A program made the position numbers and the translations under genes. DNA of 64,000 nucleotides from Flagellimonas ochracea (GTDB taxonomy: Bacteria > Bacteroidota > Bacteroidia > Flavobacteriales > Flavobacteriaceae). The DNA lies in NCBI RefSeq assembly GCF_009903685.1, contig NZ_JAAABI010000005.1, positions 62,001-126,000 on the forward strand, given 5' to 3'. Positions 16,897-25,924 of this stretch are shown here, in pieces (position 1 is the first letter of the stretch; each line of letters starts with the position of its first letter). The notes under the pieces were generated by a model that made no database searches, was not told where the DNA came from, and worked only from the letters and a program-made list of their open reading frames with translations.

Positions 16897-17349
16897 TTAG
16901 GCATCGAATTGCCTCAAATGATGGTCTAAATGTTTGTACTGCATCTGCCCCCATTGTTCTTTGGTGAAGTGCCCGAACATAGGATGCGGACTCCGTGATT
17001 CTTTCTCCCTTTCTGCGTAAAAATCGTTGATTAAAGTAATCAGTCTTTTCTTTTCTGTATTGAATTCCTTAGGGGATGTAACTTTTAAACCCTTGGCAGT
17101 GGGCAAATTCCTCTTCCAAGGTTTATCATTATACATATTCTTTTTAAAACTTTTAAAAAGCAATTTCATTACGGGATTGGGTTTTTTCGTAAAATTGTAC
17201 CTATTCAATGCGATTTTTAGGGGAAACTGACAATGATGTAGCATTTGTCCAACCTCCATTTTTCCCCAGTTTCCTTTGGAAGAATCTTTCAAAGCATCTA
17301 TTCTGGAAAGAACCTCGGTATAGGTTTCCTTATCGAAAATTGATTTCAT
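16897..17349 (-). CDS. DUF1569 protein (DinB-like fold)
   Basis: 150 residues matching DUF1569, a four-helix DinB/YfiT-type fold: GNWGKMEVGQMLHHCQ near residue 30 and a C-terminal YKHLDHHLRQF. The conserved His residues could bind a metal, as in thiol-dependent DinB-like enzymes. The function is unknown. It diverges from radC with a 55-base gap. Confidence 0.82.
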   Translation of the reverse strand: MKSIFDKETYTEVLSRIDALKDSSKGNWGKMEVGQMLHHCQFPLKIALNRYNFTKKPNPVMKLLFKSFKKNMYNDKPWKRNLPTAKGLKVTSPKEFNTEKKRLITLINDFYAEREKESRSPHPMFGHFTKEQWGQMQYKHLDHHLRQFDA

Positions 17350-17404
17350 GTGTTTGATGTTTATTGATTAAAATTTACATAAATCGAATTATTATTTGGA
17401 GGTA

Positions 17405-18103
17405 ATGAAAGAAAAAACAACTTCTTTTTCAATTAAAAATTGGGCAGTTGATGATAAACCCCGTGAGAAATTAGTGGCAAAGGGAAGCTCAGTCCTTTCC
17501 GATGCTGAACTTATCGCCATTTTGATAGGCTCTGGAAATAAAAGCGAAAGCGCCGTGGAGCTTTCCAAACGTATTCTTGCCTCAGTGGACCACGATTTGA
17601 ATAAGTTGGGCAAACTCTCAGTGAATCAATTGGTGCGGTTCAAAGGAATAGGGGAGGCCAAAGCAGTAAGTATTGTGGCATCCATGGAAATAGGAAGACG
17701 CCGTAGAGGACAAGATCACAAGAAAATCATAAAAATTACCGGAAGTAAAGAAGTGTTTGAATTGTTGTTTCCTTTAATGGGAGAGCTACAGCATGAAGAA
17801 TTCTGGATAGTTTATTTGAACAACTCCAATAAGGTCATCTTTAAGGGGCAATTGAGCAAAGGAGGTATTACTGGAACTTTGGTAGATGTCCGTTTAGTCT
17901 TGAAACAAGCTCTGGAACTTAGTGCCGTGGGAATCATCCTTGCCCACAATCATCCTTCTGGGAACTTGCGAGCTAGTAAATCAGACATAGAAATTACCGA
18001 AAAATTGAAAACTACGGCCGAAGCACTCGACATTAAAGTTTTAGATCATTTAATTTTAACCCAACATGATTACCTTAGCTTTGCAGATGAGGGATTATTA
18101 TAG
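17405..18103 (+). CDS. radC: RadC family JAB-domain protein
   Basis: 232 residues from the ATG at 17405. A helix-hairpin-helix-like N-terminal part (LSDAELIAILIGSG, RFKGIGEAKA) is followed by a JAB/MPN-type domain with metal motif H181-N-H183-PSG...S..D. The old name links it to DNA repair, but that role is disputed for the family. It is the first gene of a plus-strand run that continues with the deacetylase-like and HAD genes. Confidence 0.93.
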   Translation: MKEKTTSFSIKNWAVDDKPREKLVAKGSSVLSDAELIAILIGSGNKSESAVELSKRILASVDHDLNKLGKLSVNQLVRFKGIGEAKAVSIVASMEIGRRRRGQDHKKIIKITGSKEVFELLFPLMGELQHEEFWIVYLNNSNKVIFKGQLSKGGITGTLVDVRLVLKQALELSAVGIILAHNHPSGNLRASKSDIEITEKLKTTAEALDIKVLDHLILTQHDYLSFADEGLL

Positions 18104-18115
18104 CCGTGTTTTTAT

Positions 18116-19411
18116 ATGCTTTTGATTTTTACCCATAAAATTACCAATAGGCTCACTTATACGGCCAAACAAATTTTTGAAGGTATTTTGGGTATTGATA
18201 TTGCATTTACCACCAAAGTAGAGGACTTTATAAAACATACGGGTCCTAAAATCACCTACTCCAAGCAACCGCTGCAAAATGAATTTTTTATCCGGAGCAA
18301 CGATTTGCTGTTTGAACAGGGAATCAATGACCTGGATATCAAAGTATCTGAATGGGATGGGATTCCCTGTTTTTTTGCCTCTGGGGAAAAAAGTGCAGTC
18401 CCTTACGACATTTTTTCGGCCAGTTTTTTTCTGCTTACACGATATGAGGAGTACTTGCCTCATGTTAAGGACAGCGTAGGACGTTATCCTGTAAAGGAAA
18501 GTCTCGCTTATCAAAACAAATTTTTGGAGCTTCCTGTTGTAGATCTATGGGCCTATAAATTGCTGGATGCACTCTTGGAACGATTTCCAGATATGGAACG
18601 GGAAAAAAAAGCCTACAATTTCACTTCAGTGGTAAACGTAACTACCTCACATAGTTTTGCCCTAAGGGGAGTGACGAGGACGTTGGGAGGGTTTTTACTT
18701 GATTTGGGAAGTTTAAAATTCAAAAGTATCATAAACCGTTTTTTGGTGTTGTTGGGCTTTAAAAAAGACCCTTATGATAATTTTGATGAACTGGTGCAAA
18801 TCCATAAAAAATTTCCTATTAAAACTATGTTTTTCTTTCAAATGGCGGAGCATTCAACTCATGACAAGAATATATCACCAAACAACAATAAGTTCCGATA
18901 TCTTATAAAATCAGTTGCAGATTATAGTGTTGTTTCCTTGAGCACATCCTATGTTTCCTCCACAGATAAAGCAGTTTTAAAAGAAGAAAAGGAACGTTTG
19001 GGCAATTTAATAAACCGGCCCATTCGCTACGCTCGACTTCGATATAATCGGGTAAGTGTTCCCACAACATATCGAAATTTGGTCGAAACTGAATTCACGG
19101 ACGATTTCTCCATGGGCTATACCCATGAAATCGGTTTTAGAGCGGGAACCTGCACTCCATTTTATTTTTATGACATCAATATGGAAGTGCGACAACCTCT
19201 GAAGGTCCATCCCTTCGCTGTGCACGACTATGCTTTTTTGAATTACAACAAAAAGACGGCCATATTCGAAAAGATGGACAAAATTTATAGAAGCATTAAA
19301 GAGGTAAATGGAAGCTTTGTTTGTATTTTCTCTAATGAATTATTGGGAAGTACAAGTGAAATGGACTGGATTGATTTGTACAACTCCTTTTTAAAGCGCT
19401 ATTATGTGTAG
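18116..19411 (+). CDS. Polysaccharide deacetylase-like protein, catalytic motif altered
   Basis: 431 residues resembling Bacteroidetes proteins with an N-terminal DUF7033-type domain (YDIFSASFFLLTRYEEYL) followed by a polysaccharide-deacetylase-like barrel (KTMFFFQM, then YTHEIGFRAGTC). The first deacetylase motif normally has paired Asp residues; here the matching strand reads VVNVTTSHSFALRG, with no Asp. Later motif residues are also only partly recognisable. It may be a non-catalytic carbohydrate-binding relative, or have a different activity. The gene starts 12 bases after radC and its stop overlaps the next start by 8 bases. Confidence 0.75.
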   Translation: MLLIFTHKITNRLTYTAKQIFEGILGIDIAFTTKVEDFIKHTGPKITYSKQPLQNEFFIRSNDLLFEQGINDLDIKVSEWDGIPCFFASGEKSAVPYDIFSASFFLLTRYEEYLPHVKDSVGRYPVKESLAYQNKFLELPVVDLWAYKLLDALLERFPDMEREKKAYNFTSVVNVTTSHSFALRGVTRTLGGFLLDLGSLKFKSIINRFLVLLGFKKDPYDNFDELVQIHKKFPIKTMFFFQMAEHSTHDKNISPNNNKFRYLIKSVADYSVVSLSTSYVSSTDKAVLKEEKERLGNLINRPIRYARLRYNRVSVPTTYRNLVETEFTDDFSMGYTHEIGFRAGTCTPFYFYDINMEVRQPLKVHPFAVHDYAFLNYNKKTAIFEKMDKIYRSIKEVNGSFVCIFSNELLGSTSEMDWIDLYNSFLKRYYV

Positions 19412-20093
19412 TGATAGGGTTACGGACGTTTTCTTTGATTTAGACCATACCCTTTGGGATTTTGAAAAAAATTCTGCCCTAACGTTTCGGAAAATATTCG
19501 ATGCAAATCAGCTTACTATAAAGCTGGATGATTTTTTAACGGTTTATGCCCCCATCAATTTTGAATTTTGGAAGCTTTATCGAGAAAATAGGATCAGCAA
19601 ACCCCAGTTGCGCTATCAAAGATTGAAAAAGACCTTTGACCATTTGGGTAAAGTGGTGTCCGATGATATTATAGACACCTTGGCACATGATTATATTGCA
19701 CATTTATCCTCATTTACCCATTTGATACCAAATGCCACTGAAGTTCTGGAATATCTTTCACCAAAATATAGGCTGCATATTATCACCAATGGATTTCAAG
19801 AGGTCCAAGAGAAAAAGCTCAAGGGAAGCAAAATTCATCATTACTTTGAGCATGTTGTAAATTCGGAGACAGCCGGCGTAAAAAAACCACATCCCTATAT
19901 TTTTGAATTGGCATTGGACAAAGCCAAAACCACACCTCAAAACGCTCTGATGATAGGTGACAGCCTCGAGGCCGATGTTCAAGGCGCAAAGTCTGTGGGA
20001 ATGCAGGCCATTCACTTCAATTGCAATGGAGAATCAAGCCATGAAGTAGCTCCAATGATTAACAATCTCATTGAAATAAAAAGCTTTTTGTAG
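19404..20093 (+). CDS. yjjG: HAD phosphatase, YjjG type
   Basis: 229 residues of the HAD superfamily, closest to YjjG nucleotide monophosphatases that remove damaged or unusual pyrimidine nucleotides. Motif I FDLDHT has nucleophile Asp12 and acid Asp14; motif III is in GVKKPHPYIF and motif IV in IGDSLEADVQG. The cap-region start WDFEKNSALTFRKIF is typical of the YjjG group. It overlaps the end of the deacetylase-like gene. Confidence 0.88.
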   Translation: MCSDRVTDVFFDLDHTLWDFEKNSALTFRKIFDANQLTIKLDDFLTVYAPINFEFWKLYRENRISKPQLRYQRLKKTFDHLGKVVSDDIIDTLAHDYIAHLSSFTHLIPNATEVLEYLSPKYRLHIITNGFQEVQEKKLKGSKIHHYFEHVVNSETAGVKKPHPYIFELALDKAKTTPQNALMIGDSLEADVQGAKSVGMQAIHFNCNGESSHEVAPMINNLIEIKSFL

Positions 20094-20151
20094 AGTTATA
20101 GTAGGGAGGGGCTGCCTCGATGTTGTTATCTATAAAAAGTCTTAAGAGTTT

Positions 20152-20703
20152 ATGAGAAGATACCTCCTACATTTCGTATGTGCATCCCTTTTTTTATCCC
20201 TGTCGATCTCATGTTCCGAAGAGCAGAATTTTGACCAATTTGATGACCTGGAAGTAACTCCATTATTGGCCTCCAGTATTCTTTATATCGAATCAACAGA
20301 AGACTTTATAAATACATCTTCCGTATCGGGGGCTTTTTATAGTCAAACGGTGAATTTTGATGCATTCAATGAGCAATTTGTTTCGGAAAGACTTTTGGAA
20401 GGCATCATCATTTATGAAGTTGAGAACACTACAAGTAAAAGCATAAATTTTACCGTTGAATTTTTGGATGAAGCCGATAACGTGCTTGATGTGGAAACGT
20501 TCAGCATTGACCCTGCGCCATCTGGTGTTCTCACGCGCGAAGTGGCTTATGGACCTGCAGGCAAGAGTTTGGACATATTAACAGCAACATCCACCCTCCG
20601 GGTTACTGGAAGTAATCTTAGCGATACGACCAGTACCTCTTCAGAGCCCGAACCCAAGTTTATATTTAAATCAGGTGCAGAATTTCTATTTCAATTGAAA
20701 TGA
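20152..20703 (+). CDS. Lipoprotein, first gene of an envelope trio
   Basis: 183 residues with a lipoprotein signal (SISC, Cys21) and a beta-rich acidic body. No catalytic motif is visible and the family is not named. Its stop overlaps the start of the DUF5723 beta-barrel gene by 4 bases, so the products are likely made together and may form an outer-membrane complex; that last step is inference. Confidence 0.75.
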   Translation: MRRYLLHFVCASLFLSLSISCSEEQNFDQFDDLEVTPLLASSILYIESTEDFINTSSVSGAFYSQTVNFDAFNEQFVSERLLEGIIIYEVENTTSKSINFTVEFLDEADNVLDVETFSIDPAPSGVLTREVAYGPAGKSLDILTATSTLRVTGSNLSDTTSTSSEPEPKFIFKSGAEFLFQLK

Positions 20704-22154
20704 GATTGGTCCTTCCCCCATTTATGGCCATCCTATTTGGATTGACCGCATCATTTGGTCAAAACAAGCAATTGCTCTATGATTTTTATGAGATTCCACA
20801 ATCGTTGATGGTCAACCCAGGTGTAAAGACCATGGAACGGTGGCATACCGGAATTCCATTAATATCGGGATTGTCTTTTCAGGCAGCGACCAGTGGTGTA
20901 ACCGTCAATGATCTATTTGCCAACGATGTTATCGATTTTACCACAAAGGTGCAGGAAAGGGTTTTGAATGTTATGAGCCGAAGGGATGATTTCAGCTCCA
21001 CGAGTCAAATTGAAGGATTCAATGTGGGCTTTCGTGGAAAAAACAGACCTGATGACTATTATTCTTTTGGAATGTATGGTGAAACCGATGTTATTGTGTA
21101 TTGGCCAAGGGATTTGGCCATTCTGGCCTTTGAAGGAAATGGAGGGCCCAATATAGGACGAAGTTTTGACCTTGGTGATCTAAATGTAAGGGGAGAAATG
21201 GTAAATGTGTTTCATTTTGGCATCAATAGAAAAATGAGTAATACTCTTACCGTGGGTGCTCGCGCCAAATTGTACTCCAGCGTCTTTCAATTTCAATCGA
21301 TAAACAATACTGGATCTTTTGTGACCACCCAAGGGGAGGATAACATATATAGAAGCGCTATTGTGGCTGATATGGAACTTCAAACAGCGGGAGTCGAAGG
21401 TTTTGTTGATGTTTTGGAGGAGGACACTTCCACTACCCGGAAAGATTTGACAAGTCTTTTTACTGAAAGAACCTTGTTGGGAGGCAATCTTGGTCTTGGG
21501 TTCGATGTTGGCTTCAGCTATAACATCAATCCGCAGACGACCATTACAGCCAGTATTTTGGATATGGGATTCATTTATCAATCCAAGGATGTGAAAAACT
21601 ACACTCTGTCAGGGAGTGCCATTACCGAGGGCATAACTGTTTTTTTGCCAGAGGATGTAAATGACCTTGACAATGACCTTTGGCAGCAATTGGTTGATGA
21701 TATTGAGGAGTCTCTTCCGTATGAAGAAAATGACACAGGATATATTTCACTAAGACCAGTAAAAGCTTACGGTTCCATACGCTACGATTTTGGCCAAGGA
21801 GAAAGCAGAAATGAAAATTGCGGTTGCGCAATAAATGTGGTTAGCGCATCTAACCAGGAATTTTACAGGAACAGTATTGGAGGGCAGATTTTCCTTATAA
21901 AAAGACCAAGGGGGATACAGCCTGCGCTTACAGGGTTTTATCAAAAAAGACTTGGCAGGGCATTCTCCTTAAAAACGACCTATACCCTTGATAAATATTC
22001 CCTTACCAATTTGGGACTGGGTCTAAATTTTCAAGCGGGGCCCGTAAATTTCTATATTCTTGGAGACAATTTATTGGGTTATCAAAACATAGCTGACAGC
22101 CACTATGCATCTTTACAATTCGGATTTAATATTATATCTTGGAACGATAATTGA
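20700..22154 (+). CDS. DUF5723 outer-membrane beta-barrel protein
   Basis: 484 residues with a short signal peptide (cleavage near SFGQ) and the start YDFYEIPQSLMVNPGV typical of DUF5723, a Bacteroidetes family of predicted outer-membrane barrels. The C-terminal half alternates polar and hydrophobic residues (FSLKTTYTLDKYSLTNLGLG) and ends with LQFGFNIISW, a barrel-like tail. Overlapping upstream lipoprotein and a downstream secreted protein suggest a cell-envelope complex. Confidence 0.85.
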   Translation: MRLVLPPFMAILFGLTASFGQNKQLLYDFYEIPQSLMVNPGVKTMERWHTGIPLISGLSFQAATSGVTVNDLFANDVIDFTTKVQERVLNVMSRRDDFSSTSQIEGFNVGFRGKNRPDDYYSFGMYGETDVIVYWPRDLAILAFEGNGGPNIGRSFDLGDLNVRGEMVNVFHFGINRKMSNTLTVGARAKLYSSVFQFQSINNTGSFVTTQGEDNIYRSAIVADMELQTAGVEGFVDVLEEDTSTTRKDLTSLFTERTLLGGNLGLGFDVGFSYNINPQTTITASILDMGFIYQSKDVKNYTLSGSAITEGITVFLPEDVNDLDNDLWQQLVDDIEESLPYEENDTGYISLRPVKAYGSIRYDFGQGESRNENCGCAINVVSASNQEFYRNSIGGQIFLIKRPRGIQPALTGFYQKRLGRAFSLKTTYTLDKYSLTNLGLGLNFQAGPVNFYILGDNLLGYQNIADSHYASLQFGFNIISWNDN

Positions 22155-22166
22155 TTTAACCTAGAT

Positions 22167-23054
22167 ATGAAGTTAAAAATTATATATATAGTGCTTTTTT
22201 CCTTGGGAATCAGTGGTTCGGTCAATGGACAGCTGAATAGCTATAAGTATATCATTGTGCCCAAAAAATTTGAGGCTTTTAAGTCGGAGAACATGCATTT
22301 GACAAGCACGATGGTCAAACATTATTTCTCCCAATATGGATTCAATGCGGTGTACGATGATGCTCTGCAGGCAGATTTAATTGCGGACCCTTGTTTGGGA
22401 GTTACTGCACAACTTTTGGATTTTTCTTCCCTCTTCGCCACTAAGGCGGTAGTAGTGCTCACTGACTGCGAAGGAAAAGAAGTTTTTAGGACTATGGAAG
22501 GAAGAAGTAAGGAGAAAGAGTACCGGGAAGCCTATAAAGAAGCTCTTGAAAATTCTTTCGTTTCTTTTGATGGGATGGATTACAAATACATTCCGATGGA
22601 AAAATCAGAAACCAAAACCAAAAAAGAGGAGCCCATAACAATAAGCTTTAAAGATGATGTGAAGTCAGTTGACAATGCTCCCAAACCTAAAATAGTTGAG
22701 CAAAAAGCTACCCCGGAAGAACAACTGTATAAAAACAGAGAGCCCGTAAGTTCGAACATGGTGAAAGTAGAACCCAATGAAAGGCCCTTACAAAATGAGA
22801 CCCAGCCTGTCCCATCATCTGAAGATTTTCAAGCTAATGACATACTGATTGCCCAACCTTCCGAAAGTGGATATTATTTGTTGGACAGTGCATCCAATGT
22901 GGTATTAAAACTTCAAGAAACTTCCATGCAAGACATTTTTTTGGCAGACTATATGGGCAACAATGCCGTTGTGTTCAAAAAAGAGGGAAAGTGGGTGCTT
23001 GAATATGCAGAAAATGGTGAGAAACACTTAAAGGAACTCAACATCAGGTTCTAA
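22167..23054 (+). CDS. Secreted hypothetical protein of the envelope trio
   Basis: 295 residues with a signal peptide (cleavage near VNGQ) and a conserved N-terminal block YKYIIVPKKFEAFKSEN followed by a low-complexity middle rich in Lys, Glu and Pro. The C-terminal part is beta-rich (FQANDILIAQPSESGYYLLD). I know related flavobacterial proteins only as hypotheticals. It starts 12 bases after the DUF5723 gene. Its stop overlaps the stop of the convergent rarA gene. Confidence 0.72.
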   Translation: MKLKIIYIVLFSLGISGSVNGQLNSYKYIIVPKKFEAFKSENMHLTSTMVKHYFSQYGFNAVYDDALQADLIADPCLGVTAQLLDFSSLFATKAVVVLTDCEGKEVFRTMEGRSKEKEYREAYKEALENSFVSFDGMDYKYIPMEKSETKTKKEEPITISFKDDVKSVDNAPKPKIVEQKATPEEQLYKNREPVSSNMVKVEPNERPLQNETQPVPSSEDFQANDILIAQPSESGYYLLDSASNVVLKLQETSMQDIFLADYMGNNAVVFKKEGKWVLEYAENGEKHLKELNIRF

Positions 23055-24328
23055 TAGCCATACTTTTTTTTCCAACGCTTTTTTAAGAATTCCCGCAAGG
23101 CATTTTCCCTTTGGTTATTTCCGGGCTGATAAAAAACAGTACCCGTAATTTCTTCTGGAAGGAATTCAAAATCTACAAAATTATCGACATGATCATGGGC
23201 ATACTCATATCCCGTGCCATACCCCAAGTCCTTCATCAATTTAGTGGGAGCATTTCTAACGGCCAGCGGAACCGACAAATCCCCAGTTTCACTTACTTTT
23301 TTTTGCGCTTCTTTAATGGCAAGATAACTGGCATTGCTTTTAGGGGAACTGGCCAAATACGTTGCACATTGGCTTAAAATGATTCTTGCCTCAGGATGTC
23401 CAATGGTATTCACAGCTTGAAAGGTGGTGTTGGCCATTACCAATGCCGTTGGGTTGGCATTGCCAATATCTTCCGAAGCTAAGATCACCATCCTACGGGC
23501 TATGAATTTTACATCCTCGCCACCTTCAATCATACGGGCAAGCCAATAGACCGCAGCATTGGGGTCGCTTCCCCGTATGGATTTGATAAATGCCGAGATG
23601 ATATCGTAATGTTGCTCTCCGGTCTTGTCATAAAGCACCGTGTTTTTCTGAACCTTGTTCAGGACCAAATCGTTGGTAATCGTTATCGCTTCATCATTTT
23701 CCGAATTCACGATGAGTTCAAAAATGTTCAATAGTTTTCTGCCATCGCCTCCCGAAAGGCGCAGCAGAGCCTCGGTTTCTTTAAGATCAATTTTTTTTGA
23801 CTTTAGCACTTCGTCCGTGGTCATGGCTCTGTGCAATAGAGTCTCCAAATCCTCTTTATCAAAAGGATTCAACACATACACTTGGCAACGGGACAGAAGT
23901 GCTGGAATTACCTCAAAGCTCGGATTTTCAGTGGTCGCTCCGATGAGGGTTACCCAGCCTTTCTCCACTGCGCCCAACAAAGAGTCTTGCTGTGATTTGC
24001 TAAACCTATGAATCTCATCAATGAACAGAATGGGATTTTTGGAGGTAAAAAGGCCACCACTTTGTTTGGCCTTTTCTATAACCTCCCGAACATCTTTCAC
24101 TCCACTACTTATTGCGCTGAGTGTATAAAAGGGTCTCTGGCTCTCATTGGCAATAATATTGGCCAAGGTAGTTTTACCAGTGCCCGGCGGCCCCCAAAAA
24201 ATCAATGATGGAACAATGCCTTTTTTGATTTGATGCGTCAAAGCACCATGTTCACCAATCAAATGGCTTTGGCTAACATAATCTTCCAAAGTTTTGGGAC
24301 GTATACGTTCTGCCAGGGGTTCGTTCAT
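23051..24328 (-). CDS. rarA: Replication-associated recombination protein RarA
   Basis: 425-residue AAA+ ATPase of the RarA/MgsA/WRNIP1 family, acting at stalled forks. Walker A GPPGTGKTT is at residues 46-54, Walker B FIDEIHRF follows, and the family mark SRCQ is in the sensor region. The C-terminal part has the MgsA_C type sequence (HPEARIILSQCATYLA, NAPTKLMKDLGYG). It converges with the plus-strand envelope trio, the stops overlapping by about 4 bases. Confidence 0.96.
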   Translation of the reverse strand: MNEPLAERIRPKTLEDYVSQSHLIGEHGALTHQIKKGIVPSLIFWGPPGTGKTTLANIIANESQRPFYTLSAISSGVKDVREVIEKAKQSGGLFTSKNPILFIDEIHRFSKSQQDSLLGAVEKGWVTLIGATTENPSFEVIPALLSRCQVYVLNPFDKEDLETLLHRAMTTDEVLKSKKIDLKETEALLRLSGGDGRKLLNIFELIVNSENDEAITITNDLVLNKVQKNTVLYDKTGEQHYDIISAFIKSIRGSDPNAAVYWLARMIEGGEDVKFIARRMVILASEDIGNANPTALVMANTTFQAVNTIGHPEARIILSQCATYLASSPKSNASYLAIKEAQKKVSETGDLSVPLAVRNAPTKLMKDLGYGTGYEYAHDHVDNFVDFEFLPEEITGTVFYQPGNNQRENALREFLKKRWKKKYGY

Positions 24329-24449
24329 AACGATAAAAATAAAACAAATTTGGGCGCATTTGGCCTATCCTTTTGAAAGGATATGGAATTGAATCTGACA
24401 ATTTGTGTAAATTCAACCATCTGGCCGGGTAATTGATTCAATTAGGTAT

Positions 24450-25178
24450 ATGTCGACCAACGATTATTTTAAGTTCTCCAACGGAGTGGTATTGGCACCA
24501 TTGGTAGCTGTATTGGCCATATGGACTGTCTTTTGGGTCGAGTTACAATTGGGAATCAACCTGAATGATATGGGCATTTATCCTAGAAGAATCAGTGGAC
24601 TTCAAGGAGTATTGTTCAGTCCATTCATCCATAGCTCTGTGGAACATTTGTATAACAACACAATACCGTTGGCTGTTTTAACTTCCTTTCTTTTTTATTT
24701 TTATCGCATTGCTGCCCTGAGGATAGTTCTTTGGGGCGTGTTTTTGTCTGGATTGCTAACATGGTTTATTGGCAGACCTTCGTTCCATATTGGGGCAAGT
24801 GGTTTGATTTACGTATTGGCGAGCTTCATTTTTTTTAAAGGAATTTTCACCAAACATTACAGGCTCGTTGCCCTATCATTGATTGTGGTTTTTATTTATG
24901 GAAGTATGATATGGTATATATTTCCTGTAAAGGATGGAATATCCTGGGAGGGACATCTTTCTGGATTTATTACAGGTTTTTTGTTGGCAGTGATGACAAA
25001 GGTGAGCATCCCCAGTGAAAAAAAGTATACTTGGGAACGGGAAGATTATAATGAAAAGGATGATCCTTTTTTACGTCATTTTGATGAACATGGCAATTTC
25101 ATTGAAGAAAATTTGGACAGGGCAAATGAGGAAGATGTAACCATCCGGTATCATTATAAAAAGAAGGACAAGGAGTAA
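24450..25178 (+). CDS. Rhomboid family intramembrane serine protease
   Basis: 242 residues with six hydrophobic segments. The catalytic Ser117 is in GASGLIY and His169 in EGHLSGF, both in the right order for a rhomboid dyad; SVEHLYNN resembles the family's HxxxN loop. A soluble acidic C-terminal tail of about 50 residues follows the last segment. The substrate is unknown. Convergent rlmB ends 2 bases after this stop. Confidence 0.9.
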   Translation: MSTNDYFKFSNGVVLAPLVAVLAIWTVFWVELQLGINLNDMGIYPRRISGLQGVLFSPFIHSSVEHLYNNTIPLAVLTSFLFYFYRIAALRIVLWGVFLSGLLTWFIGRPSFHIGASGLIYVLASFIFFKGIFTKHYRLVALSLIVVFIYGSMIWYIFPVKDGISWEGHLSGFITGFLLAVMTKVSIPSEKKYTWEREDYNEKDDPFLRHFDEHGNFIEENLDRANEEDVTIRYHYKKKDKE

Positions 25179-25180
25179 CG

Positions 25181-25912
25181 CTAAATCCTTCTTTGCCGAA
25201 CCACTTCGTACAGAAAAATTCCACAAGCCACAGAAACATTCAAAGAACCAATACTGCCCAAAAGGGGCAATTTCGCTTGATGATCAGCAAGGTTCAGCAC
25301 TGAAGCCGAAATTCCTTTGCCCTCAGAGCCCATGATAATCGCACAAGAGCGATTGAAATCCACCTCATAAAGTTCCTTATCCGCTTTTTCCGTGGCTGCT
25401 ACCACTGCAATGCCCGAAGATTGTAGATAAAAGAGGGCATCCTTTAAATGCTCCACCTTGGCAATTGGAATGTTAAAAACTGCCCCAGCAGAAGTTTTCA
25501 CAGTATCATCGGTAATGGGTGCAGCACCTGTTTTTGGCACAATGATGCCATGAACGCCTGAACACTCCGCAGTTCGTATGATGGCGCCAAAATTTCGTAC
25601 ATCGGAAACCTGGTCCAACAATAAGAAAAAGGGTTTTTCTTCTCGTTGGATAATTTTCTCCACCAAATTCTCAAAATCATGAAAGGATACTGGAGAGATT
25701 TGGGCCACAGCTCCTTGGTGGTTGTTTCTGGTCAGTCTATTCAGTTTTTCTACAGGAACGTAGGACCGACTGATACCATTTTTTCGAATAACCGCTTCCA
25801 ATTCTAGGTACAGTTCTCCCTTGAGTCCTTTTTGGAGAAATATTTTGTTTATCGGCTGTTCGGCAGCAATGGCTTCCAATATGGCCCGAATACCATAGAT
25901 TTGGTTATTCAT
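25181..25912 (-). CDS. rlmB: 23S rRNA 2'-O-ribose methyltransferase RlmB (TrmH family)
   Basis: 243 residues: an N-terminal SpoU substrate-binding domain (MNNQIYGIRAILEAI) and a SPOUT methyltransferase domain with knot motifs DQVSDVRNFGAIIRTA, IMGSEGKGIS and LNVSVACGIFLYEV. This matches RlmB, which methylates a guanosine in 23S rRNA, though related TrmH enzymes are hard to separate by eye. It lies 12 bases after the large FG-GAP lipoprotein gene and is probably at the end of that transcript. Confidence 0.9.
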   Translation of the reverse strand: MNNQIYGIRAILEAIAAEQPINKIFLQKGLKGELYLELEAVIRKNGISRSYVPVEKLNRLTRNNHQGAVAQISPVSFHDFENLVEKIIQREEKPFFLLLDQVSDVRNFGAIIRTAECSGVHGIIVPKTGAAPITDDTVKTSAGAVFNIPIAKVEHLKDALFYLQSSGIAVVAATEKADKELYEVDFNRSCAIIMGSEGKGISASVLNLADHQAKLPLLGSIGSLNVSVACGIFLYEVVRQRRI

Positions 25913-25924
25913 AAATCAATTTAG

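Noticed and set aside
17396..17404. GGAGG just before the radC start, as a strong ribosome binding site
   Set aside because: Too close to the ATG and Bacteroidetes make little use of such sites; probably chance, also being part of a TTG-started frame extension.
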